From NCBI RefSeq assembly GCF_001517625.2, contig NZ_LN999827.1:17347-81346 (forward strand): a stretch of 64,000 bases of DNA, given 5' to 3'. The notes below the pieces were generated by a model, which worked only from the letters and a program-made list of their open reading frames with translations, did not search any database and was not told the DNA's origin. Positions 19,033-28,041 of this stretch are shown here, piece by piece. How positions within the stretch are numbered: the first letter of the stretch is position 1; each line of letters begins with the position of its first letter. A program made the translations under genes and the position numbers. Source of the stretch: Clostridium sp. AT4. GTDB taxonomy: Bacteria; Bacillota; Clostridia; Lachnospirales; Lachnospiraceae.

Positions 19033-20643
19033 TTACTGCTGAATATCCGCATTCTTCCAGAACATACGGAAGGTAGCATCCATCTTAAAGCCAGTGATCT
19101 TCGGATTTAAAAGATAGAACTTTGTTTCATTGTACAGAGGTGTGGTTGCCCAGTCCTCTCTTGTCATGATGTGTTCTGCCTTTGCGTAAATCTCCTGACG
19201 CTCGGCCGGATCTGTAGTTGCGATTCCATCTTCCAGAAGCTGATCAAATTCTGCATTGTGCCAGAAGCTGGAGTTGGAATCTGTCTTAGTCATCGGATAA
19301 AGCATACTCTCAGGATCGGAGTAATCTACATACCAGTTGGCAATACCGCAGTCAACACCGCCGTTCTTCTTCATATCAGACCATGCAGCAGAGTCAACCT
19401 GCTCAACCTCAACCCGGATGCCGGCTGCCTTTGCCTGCTGCTGGAATGCAGTAACGATTGCAACGTTACCCTGATACTTGGTATTTACAGTCACACGCAG
19501 ATCAATTCCGTCCGGATAGCCGGCTTCCGCTAAAAGAGCCTTTGCCTGCTCCGGATTATACTCGAACTCAGGAAGAGTCTCGTCATGTCCGATGATGCCT
19601 GCCGGAATGTAGGAAGTAGGAACGGTTGCTGTTCCGTGAAGGATGCTCTCACAGATCGACTTGCGGTCGATAGAAAGAGCGATTGCCTGTCTTACCTTTG
19701 GATCCGGGAAGGTCTTTGCATTTAAGGTCAGAGTATAGTTTCCGGTAGGCTGGAAGCCGTGCATCTGATCCTTGATCTGGGGATTACTGGAGTATACGGG
19801 GTAAATGGAAGGATCCACATCTACATAATCTACATTGCCCTTCTGGTATTCCAGTACCTGTGTATTTACATCTTCGATAAATTTGTAGTCCAGTCCGTCT
19901 AACTTCACAGCGCCGCCGTGGTAATCATCAAATCTTGACAGTACAACGCCTACGCCGCTCTGATAGCTGTCCATCTTGAAAGGACCGGTTCCGTATAATA
20001 CCTGCATACCCCAGGTATCTCCTGCTTCCTCGCAGGCTGCCTCAGGATAAATCGCACAGTATCCGGTAGAAAGAACGGAAGCGAATGGCGCGTATGGCTT
20101 AACCAGCTTGATGGTAAAATGAGTATCATCCTGTACCTGAATACCGGACATCTCCTCAGCTGCGCCGTCAGCCAGTTCTTTATAGCCCTCTACATTCTCC
20201 ATCAGAGTTGCCATCTTTGTAAGCTTTACCAGACGCTCAAAGGAATACTTTACATCAGAGGCCTTTAAAGTCTCCCCATTGTGGAACTTCACATCGGGAA
20301 GCAGCTCGAAGCTGTAGGTCATGCCGTCCTCGGATACCTCCGGAAGAGCGGTAAGAAGATTAGGCTCCAGACTTCCGTCTTCCATCGTAGTAATCAGAGA
20401 CTCTGTTACATTGTCTGTGATCTTCATAACAATACTATAGGTATACTGCTGGGGATCCAGCGCTACCTGTGGGTCAACTGCAGCGACTCTTACAACCTTG
20501 CCGCCGGCCGGTACTCCTGCTGCTGGTGCCGCAGTAGTGCTTTCTGCTGCTGCCGTTGTTTCCGTCTGACCGGAACCGCCGCAGGCTGACAAAGAAAGTG
20601 CAGTTGCAATTAAACATACGGCTGCCGCAAATCTCTTTTTCAT
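19033..20643 (-). CDS. Peptide-binding lipoprotein (SBP_bac_5 family, DppA/OppA type)
   Basis: Extracellular substrate receptor of the importer, 536 residues. The signal peptide ends in lipobox LSAC (Cys near residue 21), followed by a Thr/Ala-rich linker. The family 5 solute-binding fold is clear (MTYSFELLPDVKFHNGE, DVKYSFERL, SIDRKSI). The start is ATG 20643, with AGGAGG nine bases upstream; the frame extends further but without a signal peptide. It is the promoter-proximal gene of a seven-gene operon that ends with the epimerase and serine hydrolase, suggesting di- or tripeptides, possibly murein-derived. Confidence 0.93.
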   Translation of the reverse strand: MKKRFAAAVCLIATALSLSACGGSGQTETTAAAESTTAAPAAGVPAGGKVVRVAAVDPQVALDPQQYTYSIVMKITDNVTESLITTMEDGSLEPNLLTALPEVSEDGMTYSFELLPDVKFHNGETLKASDVKYSFERLVKLTKMATLMENVEGYKELADGAAEEMSGIQVQDDTHFTIKLVKPYAPFASVLSTGYCAIYPEAACEEAGDTWGMQVLYGTGPFKMDSYQSGVGVVLSRFDDYHGGAVKLDGLDYKFIEDVNTQVLEYQKGNVDYVDVDPSIYPVYSSNPQIKDQMHGFQPTGNYTLTLNAKTFPDPKVRQAIALSIDRKSICESILHGTATVPTSYIPAGIIGHDETLPEFEYNPEQAKALLAEAGYPDGIDLRVTVNTKYQGNVAIVTAFQQQAKAAGIRVEVEQVDSAAWSDMKKNGGVDCGIANWYVDYSDPESMLYPMTKTDSNSSFWHNAEFDQLLEDGIATTDPAERQEIYAKAEHIMTREDWATTPLYNETKFYLLNPKITGFKMDATFRMFWKNADIQQ

Positions 20644-20694
20644 AATTACATCCTCCTGTGCTTTTGTATAAACATTCGATTTTACACTTTTTTT

Positions 20695-20723
20695 AGTATA
20701 ATATTTCACTGACCGTTTGTCAA
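20695..20723 (-). promoter_or_regulatory. Sigma-A promoter of the peptide/epimerase operon
   Basis: TTGACA (20718-20723), exact 17-bp spacer, TATACT (20695-20700) on the minus strand, about 50 bp before the binding-protein start codon. Confidence 0.85.
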
Positions 20724-20776
20724 GGACATATGTTGCAGAAACAGCGACAATTCTTTTTATTAAAAATTTCCATTTC

Positions 20777-21202
20777 TCACAAAAAATCTCCCAGGAACTT
20801 CACCAGCCAGGGAAGCATAAAAAGGGCGCCGCAGATCAGGCTGGCTGCCAGACTGCATACAGTCCGCTCCTCTTCTGATAATTCCTCATAGGACACAATA
20901 TGCTCATCTGCAAAATCCACAATGTCCGTATAGCTTTTTCTCACCAGCTTCTTTTTCTTCCGCTCCTCCAGCATATAGTGGATTGTTACCCCGTCCAGAT
21001 GGAGATAGGAAAACCAGGCCATACAGAAAAATAAAAGCCCTGCCGTGAGACAGCCGTCTCTAAGCAGCGAGAACCGCCCCGCTGTATTTATAAATCTGTC
21101 CCACAGAAGAAGGGCAGTTACAGCAAGGGCGGCTCTTGTTACGCATTTGTATAAAACGGGCCGTATCATATAAGTTTTAAATAACGAACCTTTTTTATTC
21201 AT
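20777..21202 (-). CDS. Small three-helix membrane protein, unknown function
   Basis: I do not recognise a family. 141 residues with hydrophobic helices at about 23-38, 52-70 and 117-136 and a charged cytoplasmic stretch with the KKKK run between helices two and three. GAAGGAT precedes ATG 21202, which lies 6 bp after the stop of the ATPase gene, so it is probably the last gene of the second oligopeptide operon. Confidence 0.7.
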   Translation of the reverse strand: MNKKGSLFKTYMIRPVLYKCVTRAALAVTALLLWDRFINTAGRFSLLRDGCLTAGLLFFCMAWFSYLHLDGVTIHYMLEERKKKKLVRKSYTDIVDFADEHIVSYEELSEEERTVCSLAASLICGALFMLPWLVKFLGDFL

Positions 21203-21208
21203 TGCATT

Positions 21209-22144
21209 TTATCCTTCGATCTCTTTCCGATATCCTTCCAGTTCTCTCTGATTGCCCCAGACAAAATGGCCAGGCAGAATTTCTTCCCAGACAGGCTTAT
21301 CTGTGCTGTAATCATGGATGGACGGATCATAAACCAGAAGCTTCTTTTTCTTTTCCAGTTCCGGATCCGGGATCGGCACCGCCGACAGCAGCGCCTTGGT
21401 ATAAGGATGGAACGGATGAAGGAACAGTTCTTCTGCCTCTGCCAGCTCCACGATCCTTCCTTTGTGGATAACCGCAATCCGGTCGGAAATAAACCGTACC
21501 ACGGAAAGATCATGGGCAATGAACAGATAGGTCAGGCCTCTGGTCTGCTTTAAATGATTTAACAGGTTTAATACCTGAGCACGGATGGATACGTCCAGAG
21601 CGGAAATCGGCTCATCCGCCACCACAAATTCCGGTTCCATGATCAACGCCCTGGCAATACCGATACGCTGGCGCTGGCCGCCGGAGAATTCATGGGGGAA
21701 GCGGGAAGCAAACTCCGGCAGAAGTCCTACCTCACGGAGCGCATGCTCTACCTTTCTCTTTCTGTCAGTTTCATCCTTGTAAAGATGGAAATTGATCAGT
21801 CCCTCTGAAACAATGTAGTCTACCTTGGCCCGTTCATTTAAGGAAGCCATAGGATCCTGGAAGATCATCTGGCAGGACTTAACCACCTTGCGGTCCAGTT
21901 CCTTTGAAATTTTTCCGCTGATGCGCTCTCCCCGGTAAAGGATTTCTCCGCCGGATACAGGATTGATCCGGGTAATAGCTCGTCCGATGGTAGTCTTTCC
22001 AGATCCGGACTCGCCTACCAGCGAAAAGGTCTCTCCCTTATAAATGTCAAAGTTTACATGGTCAACAGCTACAAACTTCCTTTTGCCGCTTCCGAAGGTA
22101 ATCTGCAGGTCTTTGATTTCTATCAGTTTTTCTTTCTCTGCCAT
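21209..22144 (-). CDS. Oligopeptide ABC transporter ATPase (OppF type), second system
   Basis: 311 residues with Walker [10 protein letters not shown], signature [10 protein letters not shown], Walker [13 protein letters not shown]. The C-terminal part is shorter than in the other OppF protein of the window and has no Cys-rich segment; it ends in a Lys- and Glu-rich region. The gene starts 6 bp after the OppD-type gene, behind GAAGAGGG. Confidence 0.9.
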   Translation of the reverse strand: MAEKEKLIEIKDLQITFGSGKRKFVAVDHVNFDIYKGETFSLVGESGSGKTTIGRAITRINPVSGGEILYRGERISGKISKELDRKVVKSCQMIFQDPMASLNERAKVDYIVSEGLINFHLYKDETDRKRKVEHALREVGLLPEFASRFPHEFSGGQRQRIGIARALIMEPEFVVADEPISALDVSIRAQVLNLLNHLKQTRGLTYLFIAHDLSVVRFISDRIAVIHKGRIVELAEAEELFLHPFHPYTKALLSAVPIPDPELEKKKKLLVYDPSIHDYSTDKPVWEEILPGHFVWGNQRELEGYRKEIEG

Positions 22145-22150
22145 TGCGTC

Positions 22151-23200
22151 TTACCCTCTTCCTTTCATTTTTTCACGGAGTTTGCGGATGGAATTCGGCT
22201 GTTCGATCTTCGGAGCCCTTGGATCCAGATACCAGGTCTTTGCCTTGTGGGTAGGACTCACATCGAAAAATGGAGGCTCCTCCTCAAAATCAATGGCAAG
22301 CGCCATACGGTTTCTGGGAGCAAAGGCGTCTCCCTTGATCTCATTAAACAGGTTTGGCGGCGTTCCCTCAATGGTTGGAAGCTCCTCTCCCTTGATACCC
22401 AGCTGAGGCAGGGCGGAAAGAAGCGCCCAGGTATATGGATGCCATGCATCATAAAATATCTCATCCACCTTACCATACTCTACGATCTGTCCTGCGTACA
22501 TAACAGCCACACGGTCGGCCACATTGGCAACTACGCCCAGGTCATGGGTAATGTAGATAACCGTCATGTTCAGTTCCTTCTGCAGATCGCGGATCAGGTT
22601 TAAGATCTGTGCCTGAATGGTAACATCAAGAGCCGTCGTCGGCTCGTCGCAGATCAGGATCTGAGGGCGGCAGGCAGCGGCTATGGCGATCACCACGCGC
22701 TGTCTCATACCGCCGGAAAATTCGTGGGGATACTGCTGATACCGGCGCTCCGGATCCGGGATCCCTACTTTCTTCAGCATCTCCAGAGCCATCTTCTTTG
22801 CTTCCGGCCCCTTGATGCCCTGATTTAATTCTATACTTTCCTCAATCTGACGGCCGATCTTTTTAAGAGGGTTCAGTGAGGTCATAGGATCCTGCATAAC
22901 CATGGAGATTTTCTTTCCCCGAATGGTCATCCAGTCCTTTTCTGTCTTATATTTTGCCAGATCCTTTCCTTCAAACAGGATGGAGCCGCCGGTAATGGAA
23001 CCGTTGGCATCCAGCATTCCCAGGAAGGATTTGGTAAATACCGATTTGCCGGAGCCGGACTCACCTACAATGGCAAGCGTCTCCCCCTGGTATAAATCCA
23101 GGGAGCATCTGCGGATAGCATTTAACTTTTTGCCCCGCAGGCTGAAGGAGATCTCTACGTCTCTGGCAGATAAGATCGGTTCTCTTTCCATATTTGCCAT
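22151..23200 (-). CDS. Oligopeptide ABC transporter ATPase (OppD type), second system
   Basis: 349 residues. Walker A GESGSGKS, signature FSGGMRQRV, Walker [13 protein letters not shown]. The C-terminus (about 275-349) has the oligopeptide extension but not the four-Cys motif. ATG 23200 is preceded by ACGGAGG at eight bases; upstream in-frame ATGs at 23245 and 23224 lie over the end of the permease gene and have no site. Confidence 0.92.
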   Translation of the reverse strand: MANMEREPILSARDVEISFSLRGKKLNAIRRCSLDLYQGETLAIVGESGSGKSVFTKSFLGMLDANGSITGGSILFEGKDLAKYKTEKDWMTIRGKKISMVMQDPMTSLNPLKKIGRQIEESIELNQGIKGPEAKKMALEMLKKVGIPDPERRYQQYPHEFSGGMRQRVVIAIAAACRPQILICDEPTTALDVTIQAQILNLIRDLQKELNMTVIYITHDLGVVANVADRVAVMYAGQIVEYGKVDEIFYDAWHPYTWALLSALPQLGIKGEELPTIEGTPPNLFNEIKGDAFAPRNRMALAIDFEEEPPFFDVSPTHKAKTWYLDPRAPKIEQPNSIRKLREKMKGRG

Positions 23201-23216
23201 GAACATTTCCTCCGTT

Positions 23217-24146
23217 CTATACATGATTTCTTGGATCTGCCGCATCTGAGAAGGCGTTGCCCACCAGATAGAAGGTGATTGTAATAAGAGATACGATCAC
23301 CGCCGGGAACACAAGAAGGTATGGATACTGAAGGAAATAGTTTCTGGCATTTCTTAAAAGAATACCTAAAGAAGGCGTATTTACATCCAGTCCCAGGCCC
23401 AGATAGGACAGTGTGGACTCAAGAGCAATGGTCTGTGGAATGGACAGGGCCAGACGAAGAATTACCACACTGATCAGATATGGGAAAATGTTCTTAAGCA
23501 GAATTCTCCATACGGGAGTGCCAAGACATCTGGAAGCCAGATTATATTCCCGGTCACGGTACATGAGCACCAGGTTCCGCACGTTTCTTGCCATTACCAG
23601 CCAGCCGAAGGCAATCATGGCAAGAGCCATATTGCGGAAGCTCTGTCCAAAGACAAGGGCTGCCAGAGTCATGTAAATAATAATCGGAATATTGTTAATT
23701 ACATTGTAAATCTCGGTAAAGATGCGATCCAGGCTGCGCACATAGCCCCAGATACAGCCGATGATTACGCCGATGACGCACTCTCCTGCTGCAACGATCA
23801 GAGCCAGCTTAATGGAAACCTGAGCCGCATACCATACCTGACACCAGTAATCACGGCCCAGATTATCTGTTCCAAACCAGAATTCGCTGTTTGGCTTTGT
23901 AAATGCCAGAGACGAATTTGCCATGATCTGAGCCTCAGAGTAGTTATACTTTCCAATGCTCAGCGCAATAAAGGAAAAGATTACCAGTGCAAAGAAGACA
24001 CCCGCCATAACAACGGCGGATTTCTTCTTGAAAAAGTTCTGAAAAACAGACTTCCAGTAGGAGTAATCGGAATAGCCGATTCGCTCTGCCGCATCTGCGG
24101 AATATTCCACAAACCGGAATTTATCCTTTTGTGTATCGTTGTTCAT
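23217..24146 (-). CDS. Oligopeptide ABC transporter permease (OppC type), second system
   Basis: 309-residue permease. Cytoplasmic N-terminus to about residue 35, first helix about 37-58, then the transport core with EAA loop EYNLASRCLGTPVWRILLKN. ATG 24146 shares one base with the upstream stop codon (TGATG) and has GGAGG upstream. Confidence 0.92.
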   Translation of the reverse strand: MNNDTQKDKFRFVEYSADAAERIGYSDYSYWKSVFQNFFKKKSAVVMAGVFFALVIFSFIALSIGKYNYSEAQIMANSSLAFTKPNSEFWFGTDNLGRDYWCQVWYAAQVSIKLALIVAAGECVIGVIIGCIWGYVRSLDRIFTEIYNVINNIPIIIYMTLAALVFGQSFRNMALAMIAFGWLVMARNVRNLVLMYRDREYNLASRCLGTPVWRILLKNIFPYLISVVILRLALSIPQTIALESTLSYLGLGLDVNTPSLGILLRNARNYFLQYPYLLVFPAVIVSLITITFYLVGNAFSDAADPRNHV

Positions 24147-25096
24147 CAACGGCTGCCTCCTTTGTCTGTCAGTTTAATTCTCGGGTCCAGGGTCATCATC
24201 AGAATATCGCCCAGGAATACACCGATAATTCCCAGAGCGGCATAAATAATAACCAGAGTCTGAACTACATTTAAGTCGTAGCGTGTAATGGCGTCTGTCA
24301 GCAGGGGACCCATACCCGGAACAGAGAAGAAACGCTCTACCAGGAGAGAACCGCTGATGGTCAAAAGGAAAGACGCCGGAATATACTGTACCAGAGGGAC
24401 AAAGGCATTTTTCAGAACATGTTTTACCATAATATTCTTAGAGGACATACCCTTGATCCTGGCAAGCTTAATATAATCCTTATTCAGCTCGTCTACCATA
24501 TATCGTCTGGTCCACAGCGCATAGTGGGCAATGGAGGTTAACGCAAGGCATACGATCGGAAGGATGCTGGAGCGGGTGGCATTTCTGGTGGAATACAGCG
24601 CCGGAAGGTTCAGCAAATTGGCGCCAAAGGCCAGCACCAGCGAGTAGGATACCAGCGGCGGAACAGCATTTACAAAAACCGTGTACGCCGTTCCCACATG
24701 ATCCAGCATCCGGTCCTTATTTCTGGACTGGATAATACCCATGGTTACGCCGATTAAAAGAGCAATCACCAGGGCAATACACCCCAGACGCATAGATACG
24801 GAAAATTTAGTTCCGATTACCTTAAGAACAGGAGCGCCGTTCTGAATTCTGCGGGATGTACCGAAGTCCAACCGCAGAAGCTGCCCATAAAAACGGCCCA
24901 GCTGCTGTTCCATCGGATCTAACAGGCCGGCTGCCTCCAGCTGCGCGTTCTTCTGCTCTTCCGTAAGCTTCATTACCTGATCCTCTGTAAAGTAGTAATC
25001 TGTGGGAAGCATACGCATAAGCAGGAACACGATGGTGGCGACAACCAGCACTGTAATCAGGGACTGAAGCAGTCGTTTGGCGGTATATTTTACCAT
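24146..25096 (-). CDS. Oligopeptide ABC transporter permease (OppB type), second system
   Basis: 316-residue permease starting KRLLQSLITVLVVATIVFLL, with an unusually long loop after helix one (about residues 32-70) and EAA loop DYIKLARIKGMSSKNIMVKH. It starts 3 bp after the binding-protein stop, with GAGGCG inside that gene's end as ribosome site. Confidence 0.92.
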   Translation of the reverse strand: MVKYTAKRLLQSLITVLVVATIVFLLMRMLPTDYYFTEDQVMKLTEEQKNAQLEAAGLLDPMEQQLGRFYGQLLRLDFGTSRRIQNGAPVLKVIGTKFSVSMRLGCIALVIALLIGVTMGIIQSRNKDRMLDHVGTAYTVFVNAVPPLVSYSLVLAFGANLLNLPALYSTRNATRSSILPIVCLALTSIAHYALWTRRYMVDELNKDYIKLARIKGMSSKNIMVKHVLKNAFVPLVQYIPASFLLTISGSLLVERFFSVPGMGPLLTDAITRYDLNVVQTLVIIYAALGIIGVFLGDILMMTLDPRIKLTDKGGSR

Positions 25097-25099
25097 ATA

Positions 25100-27079
25100 T
25101 TATTTCGCCTCAGATGCTGCCTGGAATTCCTTGTACTGTTCTGTAGTATAGGCGTCTACAGAAGTCTTCCAGTTCTTATACGTGTAGTTCTGAATACCGT
25201 ACATGGCGTTCATCTTGGAGTAATCGTTGATCTTGGTCAGCTGCCACTGAATCTCATACTCCATAGGAATCGTAAGCGCATGCTGTAAGAGATAAACCTC
25301 AGCGTCTACATATGCATCATAACGCTTGTCAGGTTCATCATAGATAGCACCTGCTGCCTCTGCCAGAGCGGAGAACTCCTTGTAGGTTGCAATCAGGTCT
25401 TCATCCGTTGCATTATTAATTCTGGAATAGTTGTTGGAGTAGTAAGCGCCGTCATAGCCGTAACGTTCCTGGTCAATGAAGTTTGCAGGATCACCGTAGT
25501 CAGCTCCCCAGCCGCTGATATAGAAGGAGCCCAGACCAGGCTGTACGACCTCCTTGGTCTGACTGGAAACAAAGGTTTTGATGTTTAAGTTCACATACTC
25601 TGCTCCCAGGCACTCAGCGAAGGTCTGCTTTAATACGGTTGCCTTATCAAGAGCATCCTGATTGCCTGCGATGATGTAGTAATCCATCTCTACCGGGAAG
25701 GAAACGCCCTTAGCAGCCAGTTCTTCCATCGCCTGCTTCTTATACGCTTCTGCCTTTGCAGCATCGAAACGTCTTGGGTTCTCGCCGTCAGAAGGGGCAA
25801 ATCCCATCTTCTCCTCTACCTTTGCAGCATAATCGGTGCCGTCAGAGTAATACAGGAGACCCTTCATAGTGTAGCCCACATTCTCGCAGTGAAGAGGCTC
25901 GATAAAGTTGGTTCTTGACCAGTAGTTTCTCAGATCCAGTCCGTAGTATAAAGAAAGGCGGAAGGCTTCGTTTGCAACTGCCTTGTTCCAGTTTTCATCT
26001 GCTGAACCGTCATCCTTGAACTTGTCAAAATTAAAGTGCATCTGGTAGGAATACTTTTTCGGTCTTGTCTCGCTCAGATAGGGCTTCCATTCATTGCTGT
26101 CATCATTGTAAATCGTTCTTAAGTCAGCCTCTGCCAGAGCGATGTTGTCCAGCTCGCCGTTCTGCCACAGCTGATATAACTGAGTGCCGTCTACCATACG
26201 GACGGTAACTGTATCAAACAGCTTTGCATCCTTATCAAAATAATTTTCATTCTTTGTAAGGATCTTTTCGTTGTTCATGGTAAAGGTTGTCTCAAAATAG
26301 GGACCTGTATACCACATGGTTTCGTTTGTCATGCCGACCATGTTATCAACGCCCAGCTCATCAATCAGAGCCTGGGAGATAGGATACATGCAGGCTGATG
26401 TACATACGGTATCAAAGTAAGGAGCGTTGAGCGCACAGTGATAGATCAGGGTATAATCATCCGGAGCCTCAATGCCTACCATCTCCAGCATCTTGGATGT
26501 ATCAAGAGCCTTGGCCTCTTCTGCGGAAAGCTCCTTGGTATAATTGTAATAATCCTCAGCCCCCTTAATCAGAGCCAAAGGCATCGATGTGTTGTTGGAT
26601 CCGTTCTTGTGGAAGTTTAATACCCACTCCATTGCGGTAATCCAGTCCTGAGCTGTACAGTCAGCCTTTACATTGCCGTTGATATCAACCCACTTAACAT
26701 CGTCTCTCAGCTTAAAGGTCCAGGTAAGGCCGCCGTCCTCCGTTCCCCATTCCTTGGCAACTGCCGGTCTTAATTTACCGTTTTCATCTACCTCGATAAG
26801 TGGTGCATAGAGATTACAGAGTATATTTAAGTCAGCTGCCTTCTCTGTATTCAGAATAAAAAATCCTTCCTGCTCTCTATTTGGAGCTTCATAGGTTACC
26901 AGATCCTTAATTGCATTCTTATCACTTTCCTCTGCCTGAGTACTGCTTCCAGAACCTGCATTACCTCCGGCACTGGTGTTTCCCCCACCATTTCCAGTGC
27001 TCTGTCCGCCGCCGCAGGCTGTAAGAGCCATCGCTGCGCCCAGCATAAGAGCTGCAATTTTTGCTGCATTTTTTCTCAT
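25100..27079 (-). CDS. Oligopeptide-binding lipoprotein (OppA type), second system
   Basis: 659-residue SBP_bac_5 receptor with lipobox LTAC and a Gly/Ser/Asn-rich linker. The size is larger than the other binding protein of the window and matches OppA proteins that bind longer peptides. Motifs include GLTWTFKLRDDVKWVD and AEAYKKQAMEEL. ATG 27079 follows AAAGGAG; the longer open frame to 27202 overlaps the promoter. Confidence 0.92.
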   Translation of the reverse strand: MRKNAAKIAALMLGAAMALTACGGGQSTGNGGGNTSAGGNAGSGSSTQAEESDKNAIKDLVTYEAPNREQEGFFILNTEKAADLNILCNLYAPLIEVDENGKLRPAVAKEWGTEDGGLTWTFKLRDDVKWVDINGNVKADCTAQDWITAMEWVLNFHKNGSNNTSMPLALIKGAEDYYNYTKELSAEEAKALDTSKMLEMVGIEAPDDYTLIYHCALNAPYFDTVCTSACMYPISQALIDELGVDNMVGMTNETMWYTGPYFETTFTMNNEKILTKNENYFDKDAKLFDTVTVRMVDGTQLYQLWQNGELDNIALAEADLRTIYNDDSNEWKPYLSETRPKKYSYQMHFNFDKFKDDGSADENWNKAVANEAFRLSLYYGLDLRNYWSRTNFIEPLHCENVGYTMKGLLYYSDGTDYAAKVEEKMGFAPSDGENPRRFDAAKAEAYKKQAMEELAAKGVSFPVEMDYYIIAGNQDALDKATVLKQTFAECLGAEYVNLNIKTFVSSQTKEVVQPGLGSFYISGWGADYGDPANFIDQERYGYDGAYYSNNYSRINNATDEDLIATYKEFSALAEAAGAIYDEPDKRYDAYVDAEVYLLQHALTIPMEYEIQWQLTKINDYSKMNAMYGIQNYTYKNWKTSVDAYTTEQYKEFQAASEAK

Positions 27080-27168
27080 AGTGCATATTCTCCTTTCATA
27101 GATAAAAGACAAGGAGCCGTGTTCAAAAACTGTCCAAAACAGTGTGACCCTCTGCCATCTAGTGAAGT

Positions 27169-27198
27169 ATTTTATCATTAAACACCGTCTTGTGTCAA
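27169..27198 (-). promoter_or_regulatory. Promoter of the second oligopeptide operon
   Basis: TTGACA (27193-27198), 18-bp spacer, TAAAAT (27169-27174) on the minus strand, about 90 bp before the binding-protein start. Confidence 0.7.
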
Positions 27199-27265
27199 GC
27201 ACCGGCGTACATTTGACCGCGTACTATTTACCATCACAGACATATTCACGAAAACCGGCCTTTTT

Positions 27266-27958
27266 TTACCATTTTTGTTGTTCTTTTACCACAATAAGCG
27301 AATAATACCCTGCCTGGTCCGGAATTTGCTCCGTTCCCCTGTAAATCGTTTCATTTTCCAATCCGCAGTTTTCCACCATAACTGCCCCTGCTTTCTGTTC
27401 CAGCAGCGTTTTTTTCACCACGTCCATTTTAGAGGCTGCCTTCATAAGCACCTTTGTACCGGGAAGAGCAAGAGCCTCTTCCACGCCATAGGCGGAGGGG
27501 ATGATATGGAGCTGCTCGGAGCGGTCCGCAAGGCTGTCCCCAAGACGGGCGCTGACCGCGCAGAAGGAAGGAACGCCGCTTATGATCTGCGTTTCGTAGC
27601 CCCTGGCCTTTATGATACGGTGAAGATAAATATAGGTACTGTATACCGTAGGATCGCCCAGAGTCAGGAAAGCTACATCCCTTCCGGCTTTTAACTGCTC
27701 CTCTGCCAGATCCGCGGCCTGCTCATAAGCTGCATCTAAAACGCTCCTGTCCTTTGTCATGGGAACTGCAAGGGCAATACACTCCTTTTGATCCAGCTCA
27801 GGCAGAAGCCCTCTGGCAATCTGGTAACTCACTGCCTGCTCTCTTGTCCGGGCAGGGACAGCCAGAACCTCACATTTTTTTATAGTGTCTGCCGCAAGAA
27901 AGGTCATAAGCCTTGGATCTCCCGGTCCTACGCCTACGCCGTATAAAATTCCATGCAT
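27266..27958 (-). CDS. cobI: Precorrin-2 C20-methyltransferase
   Basis: S-adenosylmethionine-dependent methylation of precorrin-2 or cobalt-precorrin-2 at C20 in cobalamin ring synthesis (CobI/CbiL). 230 residues; the tetrapyrrole methylase signature GVGVGPGDPRLMT is at the N-terminus and the second motif FLTLGDPTVYSTY in the middle. No other cobalamin gene is in the window, so this copy is isolated from its pathway cluster. GGAAG stands about 11 bases before ATG 27958. It may be read from its own promoter or by read-through of the hydrogenase terminator. Confidence 0.9.
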   Translation of the reverse strand: MHGILYGVGVGPGDPRLMTFLAADTIKKCEVLAVPARTREQAVSYQIARGLLPELDQKECIALAVPMTKDRSVLDAAYEQAADLAEEQLKAGRDVAFLTLGDPTVYSTYIYLHRIIKARGYETQIISGVPSFCAVSARLGDSLADRSEQLHIIPSAYGVEEALALPGTKVLMKAASKMDVVKKTLLEQKAGAVMVENCGLENETIYRGTEQIPDQAGYYSLIVVKEQQKW

Positions 27959-28006
27959 AAATAATCATTCTTCCTTTCTCTTGTTTTTATTCTTTTAAAA
28001 AATCAA

Positions 28007-28036
28007 AATCCGGGAAGCATATCCGCCTCCCGGATT
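28007..28036 (-). terminator. Terminator of the hydrogenase operon
   Basis: Arms AATCCGGGAAGC / GCCTCCCGGATT with a 6-nt loop; on the minus strand it is followed by a T-rich tract, right after the group B hydrogenase stop. Confidence 0.85.
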
Positions 28037-28041
28037 TCTTT

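Noticed and set aside
20644..20709. Upstream start for the peptide-binding lipoprotein
   Set aside because: The extension starts with a charged stretch over the promoter -10 region and would remove the N-terminal signal peptide.
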